NCBI GenBank assembly: GCA_964460035.1
Contig: CAYWPG010000016.1
Location: 8,465 to 72,464 of the forward strand
Origin: CAYWPG01 sp964460035
Lineage (GTDB): Bacteria > Pseudomonadota > Gammaproteobacteria > Nitrococcales > AK92
DNA length: 64,000 bases
Direction: 5' to 3'
Numbering within the stretch: the first letter of the stretch is position 1; every line of letters begins with the position of its first letter. Under the pieces are notes generated by a model. The model had not been told where the DNA came from. It did not search any database and worked only from the letters and a program-made list of their open reading frames with translations. The translations under genes were made by a program, and so were the position numbers. Below are positions 41,938 to 50,537 of this stretch, in pieces.

Positions 41938-44798
41938 GGCAGCGTCTCCGCGCAGCCGGCTTGGACGGCCGCTTCCGTCAGCCACTCGAGGATGGCGAGA
42001 TAGTTCGGTTCGCCGGCGGGAAGCAACGGCTCGCCTTCGCGGCTGGGATGCCGTTCCCCCGTGCTGGAAGGAATGGCGAGCAGATCGCTGCGGGTCGGCT
42101 CGCACACATCGCTGACCATGGCCCGCGCGGCACCGAAATCGCCGTCCCGGTGCCCGGTGAGGATGAAGCGGTTGGCATGCAGGCCGGGCGTGCTGCGCAG
42201 CGGATCCGGCGGAGTCGCGCTGGACTTGGACCGGTGACAGCTGGCGCAGTTGCTCATCAGGATAGGGTGCACCCGCTCGGCGAAGAACTGGCGGCTGAGC
42301 GCCTGGTTGCCGGCGAGCAGGACGTCCAGGTCACGTACTGCACTATCGTTGCCGCTTTCCTGCTCTACGAAGGGATCGTTGTAGTACTGAGCGCCGGTAT
42401 CCAGCCACTCGGCGAGCAGCCGCAGCTCGGCGGCGTTGAGCATGCCGCGGTGATCGCGCTCCCCAGGCTCGGGCTCCTCGATCAGCTTCTCGAACAGCCT
42501 GCTGGTGCGGGCACCGTCGCCTGCCCGGCCGACCTGTACCAGGGCCGGTTCGCGAACCAGCATGGGCTGGCCTTCGTGGATCTGCAGTTGCAGTTCGCCG
42601 GTTTCCGGGTCGCGCACTACGCGGCCACGGGTGAGCAGCTCGTAGGAGCGCAGCCGGCCCGATGGCGCTACGGTGCCGCTCAGATCCAGCCCGCCGTTCA
42701 TATTGCCGGCATGGTGGCAGGAGTAGCAGGTGGCGCTGCCGCGCGGCCGCTCCCAGAGCCCGTATTGGATGTGCTGGGGGTAGTTGATGATGCCATCGCG
42801 CGGCTCGGCGGTTTCCTTCAGTACGCCTCCCGGCCCTGTGGTATAGACGATGTTGTACTCCTCGTCCGGCGGCCTTCCCGCCCGTACCGGGTCGGTCCAT
42901 ACGTCGCGGTAAGCGATGTGAGGACGCAGCTCCAGCGCGGGAAGCTCGCCCAGCGGCGGACCGACGCGGGTTCGGGTTTCTGCCTGGGTTTCGCCCGCCA
43001 GCGCGGAGTAGCGGGCGACCGAGTTTTCCCATGGGCCGGCTTCCTTGCCCTGATTCAGCGGCGGGTTGTGACGCGGGAGGCGGCAGCCATGGCATATGTG
43101 TTCTTCGCCGGGACGCACGCTAGTCCAGCTCATCAGCGTCTGGAGAGCGCGCCCGCGGATATCGACTACGGCCACCGAAAGGGGCACGTCGGCCGGGACC
43201 TTTACCCGTACCGAACCGTCCGGCTCGACCTGGGCGTAGCCGAGAATTTGCTGGCCGGGGAACTCGCTGGCGCCGGTCAGCGAACGGGGCAGGCCCGGGG
43301 GGGCCGGCAGGCCGCGGCTGATCCGCACGAAGCGGGCGGGGCGGTCGGCGGCGCGCGTCAGTGCCGGATCTCGCAGCTGCCGCAGGTCGACCAGGCCTTC
43401 CGGCGTGCGGGGAACGCTCTCGTCTTCGCGCAGCAGGCGTTCGTCGTCCAGAGCCAGGAAGCCTGGGTCGTAAACGCTTTTCAGATTGAGTATTCCCATT
43501 CCCATGCCGCCCAGACCATTGTCCTCGGCGGCTAGGGCGGCGTTCGCCTGGTACCGCGGGAGTATGGCGGGGGCGGGGCGGGGAAGGATGGCCAGCGGAT
43601 CCGTCAGCATCCGTCCCTGGCGGGGCAGCGCAATGGCCCGTTGCGCTCCGGTGTCCAAGTCGAGCACGTAAATACCGTAGTGAGGAGTGCCGTCGCCGGC
43701 CCGGTACTGGCCGCGTTTGGTGCCGGACCGCAAGGCGGCCCGATACGGCGTGAAGGCCGCCAGTACCCGGTTCTTGCCGTCCCAAATGGGGAAGGGGGCG
43801 GTGAAACGGCCGTAAGCGGAGAGCTCGCGGTCCAGCGGAATTTCTCGATACGATGCCTGCCGTTGTCCGCTGCCGGTAGCGCCGGAACCGGGCACGGGAT
43901 GACCGACATCGGCGAACTCGGCTATGTCGATCAGCGCGAGCGCGCCGCCCGAACCGCTGCCCGTGAGCGGCGCGACGGTGGCGATCAGCCTGCCGTCCGC
44001 CAGTTCGCGTGCCTGCAGGTAGCTGTTGCCGGGGCTGCCCGCCCCGTAGTACAGCGATTGAGCGGTGCCGTCGGGATGAGTGACGAACAGTACATGCTCG
44101 CTGCGGCTGCCCATATTCTCCCAGCGCGAGAAGACGATCCTGCCGTCCAGCAGAACGGTGGGATCGCGGTCATGACTGAGATTGAACGAGATCTGCTCCA
44201 GATTGCTGCCGTCTGCATCCATTACGTGCAGAACGCTGGCCGGATGGCGCCGATACTCGTCCAGATAGGCGGCCCGGGGGGCTTGCGTCGGGTCGTCGAA
44301 GCCGCGGCTCTTGTGCTGGCGGTTGGAGACAAAGACGATACGTCCGTCCGGCAGGTAGGTGGGCATCAGGTCATCGCCTCGGTTGGCGATGTCGTCGTCG
44401 GCAATGACCCGCCTCAGTTCGCCGGTGGCGATTACGTACTCCCAGATGTTCCAGGTCGGGTCGGCCGGACCGCGCATGGAAAAGACGATGCGTGTGGCAT
44501 CGTAGGAAACGTCCGGGCTCGAGACATCTCCCCGCCCTTGTGTATAGCGGCCGGTAACATTGCGCCGCTTCGCGCTGGGCGAGGCCATGTCCAGCAGATA
44601 CAGATCGCCGCCGGGAGTGAAGCGGATCGGGTCGATAGGATCGGTGCGTGCCGCCACCGGGCGGTCCACGAACGCGACCGCGAACTCCCCGCTCAGGACT
44701 ATGCTGTCGTCCGAGCTGTCGGCGTCGCAGCCTGCGAGTGCGATTGCCAGTACCAGAATGGCAATGAATGACGCTTTTCGTATTGGCTTCGCGTCCAT
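41934..44798 (-). CDS. HzsA-like haem lipoprotein with beta-propeller
   Basis: A 954-residue lipoprotein (signal LVLAIALAGC, Cys24). The first 400 residues have TolB/PD40-type propeller repeats (GDLYLLDMA, DVSYDATRIVFSMRG, YLPDGRIVFVSNR, LLDGRIVFSRWE). The rest resembles the middle and haem domains of hydrazine synthase alpha-like proteins. Haem c motifs CYSCH (691-695) and CASCH (851-855) are intact; a third site reads CHGCR (569-573), with Arg where His is needed. It is the first of twelve minus-strand genes and overlaps the SH3-barrel gene. Actual hydrazine chemistry is very unlikely; an envelope redox or structural role is inferred. Confidence 0.8.
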   Translation of the reverse strand: MDAKPIRKASFIAILVLAIALAGCDADSSDDSIVLSGEFAVAFVDRPVAARTDPIDPIRFTPGGDLYLLDMASPSAKRRNVTGRYTQGRGDVSSPDVSYDATRIVFSMRGPADPTWNIWEYVIATGELRRVIADDDIANRGDDLMPTYLPDGRIVFVSNRQHKSRGFDDPTQAPRAAYLDEYRRHPASVLHVMDADGSNLEQISFNLSHDRDPTVLLDGRIVFSRWENMGSRSEHVLFVTHPDGTAQSLYYGAGSPGNSYLQARELADGRLIATVAPLTGSGSGGALALIDIAEFADVGHPVPGSGATGSGQRQASYREIPLDRELSAYGRFTAPFPIWDGKNRVLAAFTPYRAALRSGTKRGQYRAGDGTPHYGIYVLDLDTGAQRAIALPRQGRMLTDPLAILPRPAPAILPRYQANAALAAEDNGLGGMGMGILNLKSVYDPGFLALDDERLLREDESVPRTPEGLVDLRQLRDPALTRAADRPARFVRISRGLPAPPGLPRSLTGASEFPGQQILGYAQVEPDGSVRVKVPADVPLSVAVVDIRGRALQTLMSWTSVRPGEEHICHGCRLPRHNPPLNQGKEAGPWENSVARYSALAGETQAETRTRVGPPLGELPALELRPHIAYRDVWTDPVRAGRPPDEEYNIVYTTGPGGVLKETAEPRDGIINYPQHIQYGLWERPRGSATCYSCHHAGNMNGGLDLSGTVAPSGRLRSYELLTRGRVVRDPETGELQLQIHEGQPMLVREPALVQVGRAGDGARTSRLFEKLIEEPEPGERDHRGMLNAAELRLLAEWLDTGAQYYNDPFVEQESGNDSAVRDLDVLLAGNQALSRQFFAERVHPILMSNCASCHRSKSSATPPDPLRSTPGLHANRFILTGHRDGDFGAARAMVSDVCEPTRSDLLAIPSSTGERHPSREGEPLLPAGEPNYLAILEWLTEAAVQAGCAETLP

Positions 44799-45351
44799 GC
44801 GAATGTTCCCCAGCGAAAGCCCTTTGCGGGTACTCGGCAGCCCCGGCCGCCAAGCATGACTGTCGGATGCGTGGCAACGGCGCGGCGCAAACCTTGCCTT
44901 ATGCTACGTAGTTCTGGCGCAAAGCTGGCCTTGTTGCCTACCGGTAGCGAAGGCCGCATGCCCGATGCCCGCCGATGATCCCTAGCAGGCTGCAGCCCGC
45001 TAGCGATCGTTCCTGTAACCTTGCTAGGTGCCCCCTGCCGATGGCGACCCGGCTGTGCGGACCCGAGGATGCTCGCGTTCGATCCACCAGCCCTGCCGTA
45101 GCATTGTCGGGCCTTGTCTTTGTTCTGCTGTCTGCCCCGGGCCGCAGGCCCTGGATGGCGGCAGCCGTAGCCCACCTGCACGGGCATGCTGCCGGATATG
45201 GGGCTGTGGATGATCAACAACAAGCCGGCCAGGCGCCGATGTTGGCGTGCCGCTTTGGGGCTGGGGGTGGCGGCGGACATGCAAGGCTTTAGTAAAAGTA
45301 AAATCTGCCGCTCTAAATAAGATACAGTCCGAAAGAGCCGGGGGTAGACCA
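44799..45351. other. divergent gap between haem lipoprotein and ankyrin genes
   Basis: About 550 bases with no supported gene; all open frames lack ribosome sites and family features. It should contain the promoter of the large minus-strand locus and that of the ankyrin gene. TAAAAT (45299-45304) and TAAGAT (45318-45323) are -10-like boxes on the plus strand, but no good -35 was seen. Confidence 0.45.
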
Positions 45352-46380
45352 ATGCAAGCGGTTCTGTTGTTCGCGAGTTTGCTCGCTTTATACGCAAGCT
45401 TGCGCCGCTATCGCTCGCTGTTCCGACGGTATGGCGACAACCGCTGGGCCCATGCGCAAGAGCTTGCGCATATTGGCATCTGGCTGAGTGCTGTCGGCTT
45501 TTTCATGACGCTGAAATGGTATGTGCTGATCGGCACTCTGCTGTTTCTGATACTCATCGTCGTGGCCTGGGTGTTGGCGGAACGGCATCGCGCAGCTGTG
45601 CTCGCGGCAGCGCAAGCGGCCGCCGAAGCCAAAGCGGCCACCGCTACGCCACCGCTGATCGTAGCGGTAGCGGAGCGCGACTATGAGGGCGTGCGGCGGC
45701 TGCTAGGAGCTGGAGCCGACGTGGACGTGCGGGGGCAGGATGGCATGACCGCACTGGCACGTGCGGTCGAACAGGTGGATTTGCGCGCGCTGCGCATGCT
45801 GCTACTGGCCGGTGCGGACCCGAACCAGCTCATCCGCGATGGCTGGACGCCGCTGCAGCATGCCGCCTACCGGGGCAGGACGGCAATGGCACGCATGCTC
45901 CTGGATGCCGGAGCCTTGCCGAGCCGCATGGGGCTCGCGGCGGATTCGGCAATTGCCATGGCGGCGGCGGGAGATTACGACGAGGTGGTGGATCTGCTGC
46001 TGTCGCGCGGCGACGACCCGGACCGGCCGTCGGCGGGCGGCTTCACGCCGCTGATGCGTGCGGCCGAGGCTGGCAATAGCCGTACGGTACACCTGCTGCT
46101 CTCTCGTGGTGCGTCCGTGGATAAACGCGCTGGCGAGGATGGGGAGATCTCGGCACTGACCTTGGCCGTGGCCGGCGGTCATGACAGAACGGTGGAGTTA
46201 CTCCTGGAGGCGGCTATTGCCGCCGGTCACAAGGAGCCGCGCTACGAAGCGCTGATCGAGCTTGCCGAAGCGAACGAGCACGAGAAGATCGCCGAGAGCT
46301 TGCGGCGGGCCGCTTCCGCTGTTGCGGCGCCGTTGCCCTACCTCGATGCCGCGGCAGCGGCGGCAATGGTTCAGACTTGA
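45352..46380 (+). CDS. membrane-anchored ankyrin-repeat protein
   Basis: A 342-residue protein with two N-terminal membrane helices (about residues 3-15 and 40-82, the latter a long hydrophobic region) and then about five ankyrin repeats (VRRLLGAGADVDVRGQDGMTAL, MLLLAGADPNQLIRDGWTPLQHAA, DLLLSRGDDPDRPSAGGFTPLMRAA, HLLLSRGASVDKR). It is probably a cytoplasm-facing protein-binding scaffold. GAGCCGGGGGTAGACC precedes ATG 45352; the frame is open from 45247. Partner unknown. Confidence 0.85.
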   Translation: MQAVLLFASLLALYASLRRYRSLFRRYGDNRWAHAQELAHIGIWLSAVGFFMTLKWYVLIGTLLFLILIVVAWVLAERHRAAVLAAAQAAAEAKAATATPPLIVAVAERDYEGVRRLLGAGADVDVRGQDGMTALARAVEQVDLRALRMLLLAGADPNQLIRDGWTPLQHAAYRGRTAMARMLLDAGALPSRMGLAADSAIAMAAAGDYDEVVDLLLSRGDDPDRPSAGGFTPLMRAAEAGNSRTVHLLLSRGASVDKRAGEDGEISALTLAVAGGHDRTVELLLEAAIAAGHKEPRYEALIELAEANEHEKIAESLRRAASAVAAPLPYLDAAAAAAMVQT

Positions 46381-46470
46381 CCGGCGCGGCCGCAGGCCGC
46401 TTGTTGGCGCTGCGCCCCGTGCGGGACGACGCGCAGCGCCGCTGCCAACGCTGGGCGAGGGGATCGGACC

Positions 46471-46926
46471 CTAGAGCCCCAGCTGTTCCTGCTTCTTCTC
46501 CTGGCGAAAGCGCTGATTGAGCACCCGCGCCTGGTCTTGGTCGATCAGTTGCTGCGCCTGCGCGAACAAGAGTTGCTCTTCCTCCTGAATGTGGTGCTCG
46601 AGGATGTCTTTGAGCACCTTGACTTTGGCCAGCCAGCGTTCGTCCTGCGGGTCGGTTTTCTCCAGATCCAGTAGCAGCTGTTCGGCGACGTGATGTTCTT
46701 CCTCCGCCTCCAGAGCGGGAGTCCTGGATTCGCGATGGCGCTCGAGCTCGGCGTAGAAAATATGCTCCTCGGCGTGCGCGTGCGCCAGTAGTTCCTTCTT
46801 GAGCAAGTTGACCAAGCGACGGCGCTCTTTCAATGCCTTGTTGCTGGTCGCTTCCATTTTCTGCAGGACCTGCTTGACCACCTCGTGGTCCTTCTTCAAC
46901 GCTTCGTAGATGCCTCGCTGGGCCAT
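46471..46926 (-). CDS. hemerythrin-domain protein
   Basis: A 151-residue four-helix protein with hemerythrin metal ligands: His14 in LKKDHEVVK, HAHAEEHIFY, EEEHHVAEQ and LEHHIQEEEQLLF. Such proteins bind a di-iron centre and may sense or carry oxygen or nitric oxide. AGGAG lies 8 bases before the ATG. A perfect 17-base inverted repeat is centred 26 bases upstream. The gene stands alone. Confidence 0.92.
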   Translation of the reverse strand: MAQRGIYEALKKDHEVVKQVLQKMEATSNKALKERRRLVNLLKKELLAHAHAEEHIFYAELERHRESRTPALEAEEEHHVAEQLLLDLEKTDPQDERWLAKVKVLKDILEHHIQEEEQLLFAQAQQLIDQDQARVLNQRFRQEKKQEQLGL

Positions 46927-46943
46927 GCTTCAACTCCTGGAAT

Positions 46944-46960
46944 ATTAAGAACAACTTAAT
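46944..46960 (-). promoter_or_regulatory. palindrome before the hemerythrin gene
   Basis: ATTAAG, spacer AACAA, CTTAAT (46944-46960) is a perfect inverted repeat with 6-base arms, 18-34 bases upstream of the hemerythrin start. It has operator geometry; it does not match FNR or NsrR consensus sequences. Confidence 0.45.
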
Positions 46961-47029
46961 GTAGTGAGGGCGGAGGGCAAGGGAGCAAAGGGATCCACGT
47001 TACGGTCTGGCTCAGGTGTGGAGCATGGG

Positions 47030-47058
47030 TTGGTACACCGTCTGGCTATCGTTATGAT
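47030..47058 (+). promoter_or_regulatory. sigma-70 promoter upstream of cardiolipin synthase
   Basis: TTGGTA (47030-47035), 17 bases, TATGAT (47053-47058) is a good match to the housekeeping promoter. The -10 overlaps the palindrome ATGATGTATCAT (47054-47065), a possible operator. Transcription would start near 47065, about 300 bases before the coding start. Confidence 0.5.
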
Positions 47059-47365
47059 GTATCATCTTTTTCGGTCAATTAAGGTTTTTCAATGGCTTAG
47101 GGGCGGCTCGCTGGGTGTCTGGATGGCGGCGGCGATACCGGCTTGCGCGCGCTCAAGCTCCGCCATGGGAGGTGAAACGATTGACCCTAGGGGCCGGAGT
47201 TTGTCGGCGTCCGCCGCTTGCAGGCGGATGCCCAGGACCGTTCGACGCTTCAGTTTTTGGGATGCACTTGGACGTGTGGCGATGACCTGAACGACGGGTA
47301 ATACCGCAGTCCGGGGCATCACGAGCTATGGGGGAGGAGGCACCGGCACTGTGCCGGGCCAAGAC

Positions 47366-48790
47366 ATGGATATTTGGTACAGCATTGCAGCGCTGTTGGT
47401 GAGTGCTTTGGCCTTGGTGGCCTCGGCACACGTCATTCTCACGAAACGGGACAATCGGGCGGCACTGGGTTGGGTCGGTCTGCTGTTTCTCGTGCCGCTG
47501 CTCGGCGCGATTCTCTATTTTCTTTTCGGAATCAACCGCATACGGCATCGCGCCGAAGTCATGCAGCGGCGCACTCCAGAGCGGCCTGGCCCAGGCTTCG
47601 CGGCAACGCCCGAGGCGCTGAACGCGGCACTGGCACCGGCACCGCATTTGCGCGGCCTGGCCCAGGTGACCGATAGGCTGACCGCGCGGCCGCTGACGAT
47701 CGGTAATGCGGTGGAGTTTCTGGCCGACGGCGATAATGCGTATCCGGACATGCTCGCCGAGATCGAGCGGGCCCAGCACAGCATAGCGTTGGCGACGTAC
47801 ATTTTCGGCAACGACCGCGTCGGCCGAGCGTTCGCCGAGGCGCTGCGGCGCGCGGTGGCGCGCGGCGTGCAGGTGAGAGTGCTGATCGACAACGCGGGCG
47901 AGCGGTATACCTGGCCTTCCATGGTGGGGGTGTTGCGCCGCTATGGGGTGCCGGTCGCACGCTTCTTCCCGCGCTTTCCCTCGCGGCTGCTGGGCATGAA
48001 CCTGCGCAATCACCGCAAATTGTTGGTGATCGATGGCCGCATCGGCTACACCGGCGGTATGAACATCCGCGTCAACCATATGCTCGACTCGGGGCCGCGG
48101 CGGGCCACGCGCGATTTGCACTTCAAACTGCGCGGGCCGGTGGTTCGCCACTTGCAAGCAGTGTTCTGCGATGACTGGGGGTTCGCCACGGACGAGTGGT
48201 TGGACGGGGAGGCATGGTTTCCCGAGCTGAGCGCGGAAGGCAATGTGATCGCGCGCGGGCTGCGTACCGGACCGGATCAGAACTTGCGCAAGCTGGAGTG
48301 GGCCATCATGGCCGGGATCAGTATGGCGGAGCGCTCGGTGCGCATAGTCACGCCATACTTCCTGCCCGACCGCCAGTTGATCGCGGCGCTGAATCTCGCT
48401 TCGCTGCGCGGCGTGCAGGTCGACATCGTGCTGCCCGAGCACAACAACCTGCCGTTCGTTCATTGGGCAATGATGGCGCAGCTCTGGCAGGTGCTGGAGT
48501 ACGACTGCCGCGTTTGGTTCACGCCCAGGCCTTTCGATCACAGCAAACTGATGGTCGTCGATGGCGTGTGGTCGCTGATCGGTTCGGCCAATCTGGACCC
48601 GCGTAGTTTGCGCTTGAACTTCGAGTTCAACGTCGAATGCTACGACTCGCAGCTCGCCCAGGCGCTGGAAGCGACCGTGGACAGCCGGATCGCCACCGCC
48701 CGCCGGATAACGCTAGCCGATGTCGATGGGCGTAGTCTGCCAGTGAAGCTGCGCGACGGCATTTTTCGGCTATTCACCCCCTATTTGTAA
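47366..48790 (+). CDS. cls: cardiolipin synthase
   Basis: Joins two phosphatidylglycerols to cardiolipin at the inner membrane. The 474-residue protein has two N-terminal helices (DIWYSIAALLVSALALVA; GWVGLLFLVPLLGAILYFLFG) and two phospholipase-D HKD motifs: NHRKLLVIDG (His216) and FDHSKLMVVDG (His392), each followed by GSxN-type residues. ATG 47366 lacks a clear ribosome site; a GTG at 47351 lies 10 bases after GGAGGAGG and could be the start. A 6-bp hairpin (CCGGCA/TGCCGG) around that GTG might affect initiation. Confidence 0.93.
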   Translation: MDIWYSIAALLVSALALVASAHVILTKRDNRAALGWVGLLFLVPLLGAILYFLFGINRIRHRAEVMQRRTPERPGPGFAATPEALNAALAPAPHLRGLAQVTDRLTARPLTIGNAVEFLADGDNAYPDMLAEIERAQHSIALATYIFGNDRVGRAFAEALRRAVARGVQVRVLIDNAGERYTWPSMVGVLRRYGVPVARFFPRFPSRLLGMNLRNHRKLLVIDGRIGYTGGMNIRVNHMLDSGPRRATRDLHFKLRGPVVRHLQAVFCDDWGFATDEWLDGEAWFPELSAEGNVIARGLRTGPDQNLRKLEWAIMAGISMAERSVRIVTPYFLPDRQLIAALNLASLRGVQVDIVLPEHNNLPFVHWAMMAQLWQVLEYDCRVWFTPRPFDHSKLMVVDGVWSLIGSANLDPRSLRLNFEFNVECYDSQLAQALEATVDSRIATARRITLADVDGRSLPVKLRDGIFRLFTPYL

Positions 48791-48818
48791 GTTTCGGCGA
48801 CTCCGGCTGTCCTTGACC

Positions 48819-49736
48819 TTACGGCCCTGCGTGGGTTTGTTCGGGGTGCGAGGGGTTGGGAGGCGGTTGGGCGATCGCGGTAAGAAAGTCGGTGAGCAGC
48901 CAGTTGACTTGCTGCGGTTGTTCGTGGTGCAGCCAATGCCCAGCCTCATCGAGATAACGCAGCCGGCCGTGGGGACAGAGTGCCATACTGGCTTCCGCAA
49001 GCTCGCAGCCGAGGAAACGGTCACGGCGGCCCCATAACAGCAAGGTGGGTACCGTGACCGTCGCATCGGCAAGCGAGGGTGGCGGATGCCGTAGCAGGGC
49101 GCGATACCAGTTCAGCATCGCGGTCATGGCGCCGGGCTGGCTCCAGCTGTTACGGTAAGTCGCCAGCTCGTCCGTGTCGAAGGCGCCGCGGACCCGGCTG
49201 CGCTGCAGAGCGGCCACCAGGGCACGGTGGTCGCGCCGCGTCAAGAGCATTTCCGGCAGCCACGGGAGCTGGTACAGCAGAACGTAGGCACTGCGCGGCC
49301 ATTGCTTGGGAGCGCGTGTGAGGATGCGGCCGACGGCCGGCAGGTGAGGTGCGTTCATCACTACTAGCCGTTGCACCCGCTCGGGCCTGGCGGCGGCCAG
49401 GCGCCAGGCGACGATGCCGCCCCAATCGTGACCGACGATGGCCGCCTTGTCGCGACCGGAGGCCGCGATTAGCGCTTCGATATCGCTTGCCAGCAGATCC
49501 AACCGGTAGTTGGCTGCGCCGGGCGGTTTGGCGCTGAGGTTATAGCCGCGCTGGTCAGGCACCCAGACACACATGCCCGCAGCCGCAAGGTAGGGGATCT
49601 GGCGGTGCCAGCCCGACCAAGGTTCGGGAAATCCGTGCAGCAGTATTACCAGCGGCCCGTCGGCAAGACCCGCCTGCGCTACGTGCAGGCGGGTCCCGTT
49701 GACGTCGTAATACCTATGTCTTAGGCCAGGGTCCAT
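48819..49736 (-). CDS. alpha/beta hydrolase, epoxide hydrolase-like
   Basis: A 305-residue alpha/beta hydrolase. The oxyanion motif HGFPEPW (34-40), the nucleophile in GHDWGG (Asp104, as in epoxide hydrolases and haloalkane dehalogenases rather than Ser), LLLWGRRDRFLG and the histidine in EAGHWLHHEQP are all visible. It begins 5 bases after the stop of the ferritin-like gene and so is third in an operon with two ferritin-like proteins. Natural substrate unknown. Confidence 0.88.
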   Translation of the reverse strand: MDPGLRHRYYDVNGTRLHVAQAGLADGPLVILLHGFPEPWSGWHRQIPYLAAAGMCVWVPDQRGYNLSAKPPGAANYRLDLLASDIEALIAASGRDKAAIVGHDWGGIVAWRLAAARPERVQRLVVMNAPHLPAVGRILTRAPKQWPRSAYVLLYQLPWLPEMLLTRRDHRALVAALQRSRVRGAFDTDELATYRNSWSQPGAMTAMLNWYRALLRHPPPSLADATVTVPTLLLWGRRDRFLGCELAEASMALCPHGRLRYLDEAGHWLHHEQPQQVNWLLTDFLTAIAQPPPNPSHPEQTHAGP

Positions 49737-49741
49737 ACCGG

Positions 49742-50515
49742 TCAGTTGCTGCGGGGGTTGCGCTGCTCCTGGCTGCCGCTGAGTTGGCGCTTCATGTCGG
49801 CGCTGACGGCATTGGCCACCCAGCCGCGTACTTTCATCGCGTGTTCTTCTTCGCGCTGATGCGCTTGGCGAAAGCGATCGGCCAGCTCCGTTTGACCGGC
49901 GGCGTCGGCCAGTTCGATCAGCATGGACCAGCCGTCCACATCCGCTCGTTCGGCGATGAGTAGCGCATGCAGCGCTTCGGGCAGTGTGGTGCGCGGGTCG
50001 GTTATGGCTTGCAGAATCCCTGCAGCCTCCACGCCCACCAGGTCGGCGGAGGGAGTCATGGCGGTAGGATCGGCGCCCAATCGCTCCACCGCCTCGTGAA
50101 CCAGCTTGAAGTGCGCCAGTTCCTCGTCGCGAATGTGTTCTAGTTCGCCGCGCGTCGGGCCGCCATTCCAGCTGCCCAGCGCGTCGAACTTGGTCAGCAC
50201 CGCGTCGTACAGCCTCACGCCGCTACGCTCGAAGGCCAAGCGCTCGCCCAGCTTGTCTATGAACACGCTGGGCTTGTTGCCCTTGAGCATCTCCTTGGCG
50301 GTGCTGGCCAGCCCCTTCACGGATGCCGGCGGCGGCACGCTGCCTATCACTTCGGCGTCGCGTATGTAGGCCTGACGAATGCGGGCTATTTCGAGCTGAT
50401 CCCCAGGTGGCCGGTCCGAAGGTGTGCTCTCCAGGCCTTCCAGCAGCTCGCGTGCCTGCAGCGGCGCGGCATCGATGCCGGTACGGTTCATCCCGGTGTC
50501 GGTCGGTCGGGTCAT
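49742..50515 (-). CDS. ferritin-like di-iron protein (257 aa)
   Basis: A 257-residue helical protein with ferritin-like metal-binding motifs: ERLAFERSGVRLYD, HIRDEELAHFKLVHEAVERLG (ExxH pattern) and the closing QREEEHAMKVRGWV. AAGGAG lies 8 bases before the ATG. It follows another ferritin-like gene by 22 bases and precedes an alpha/beta hydrolase gene by 5, all on the minus strand. Possible roles are iron or oxidative-stress handling; no exact family was recognised. Confidence 0.8.
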   Translation of the reverse strand: MTRPTDTGMNRTGIDAAPLQARELLEGLESTPSDRPPGDQLEIARIRQAYIRDAEVIGSVPPPASVKGLASTAKEMLKGNKPSVFIDKLGERLAFERSGVRLYDAVLTKFDALGSWNGGPTRGELEHIRDEELAHFKLVHEAVERLGADPTAMTPSADLVGVEAAGILQAITDPRTTLPEALHALLIAERADVDGWSMLIELADAAGQTELADRFRQAHQREEEHAMKVRGWVANAVSADMKRQLSGSQEQRNPRSN

Positions 50516-50537
50516 GGCTGTGCTCCTTGCCGTAGCT

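Larger units (their letters stand above)
46927..47365. other. gap between hemerythrin and cardiolipin synthase genes
   Basis: About 440 bases between divergent genes with no supported coding frame. It holds the hemerythrin operator candidate and a good promoter for the cardiolipin synthase gene, leaving a leader of about 300 bases. Confidence 0.5.

Noticed and set aside
41865..43535. 556-residue plus-strand open frame opposite the haem lipoprotein
   Set aside because: Antisense shadow; no start signal, and the minus strand has the lipobox and haem motifs.
46964..47290. 108-residue plus-strand frame before cardiolipin synthase
   Set aside because: No ribosome site, mixed composition, and it spans the promoter region.
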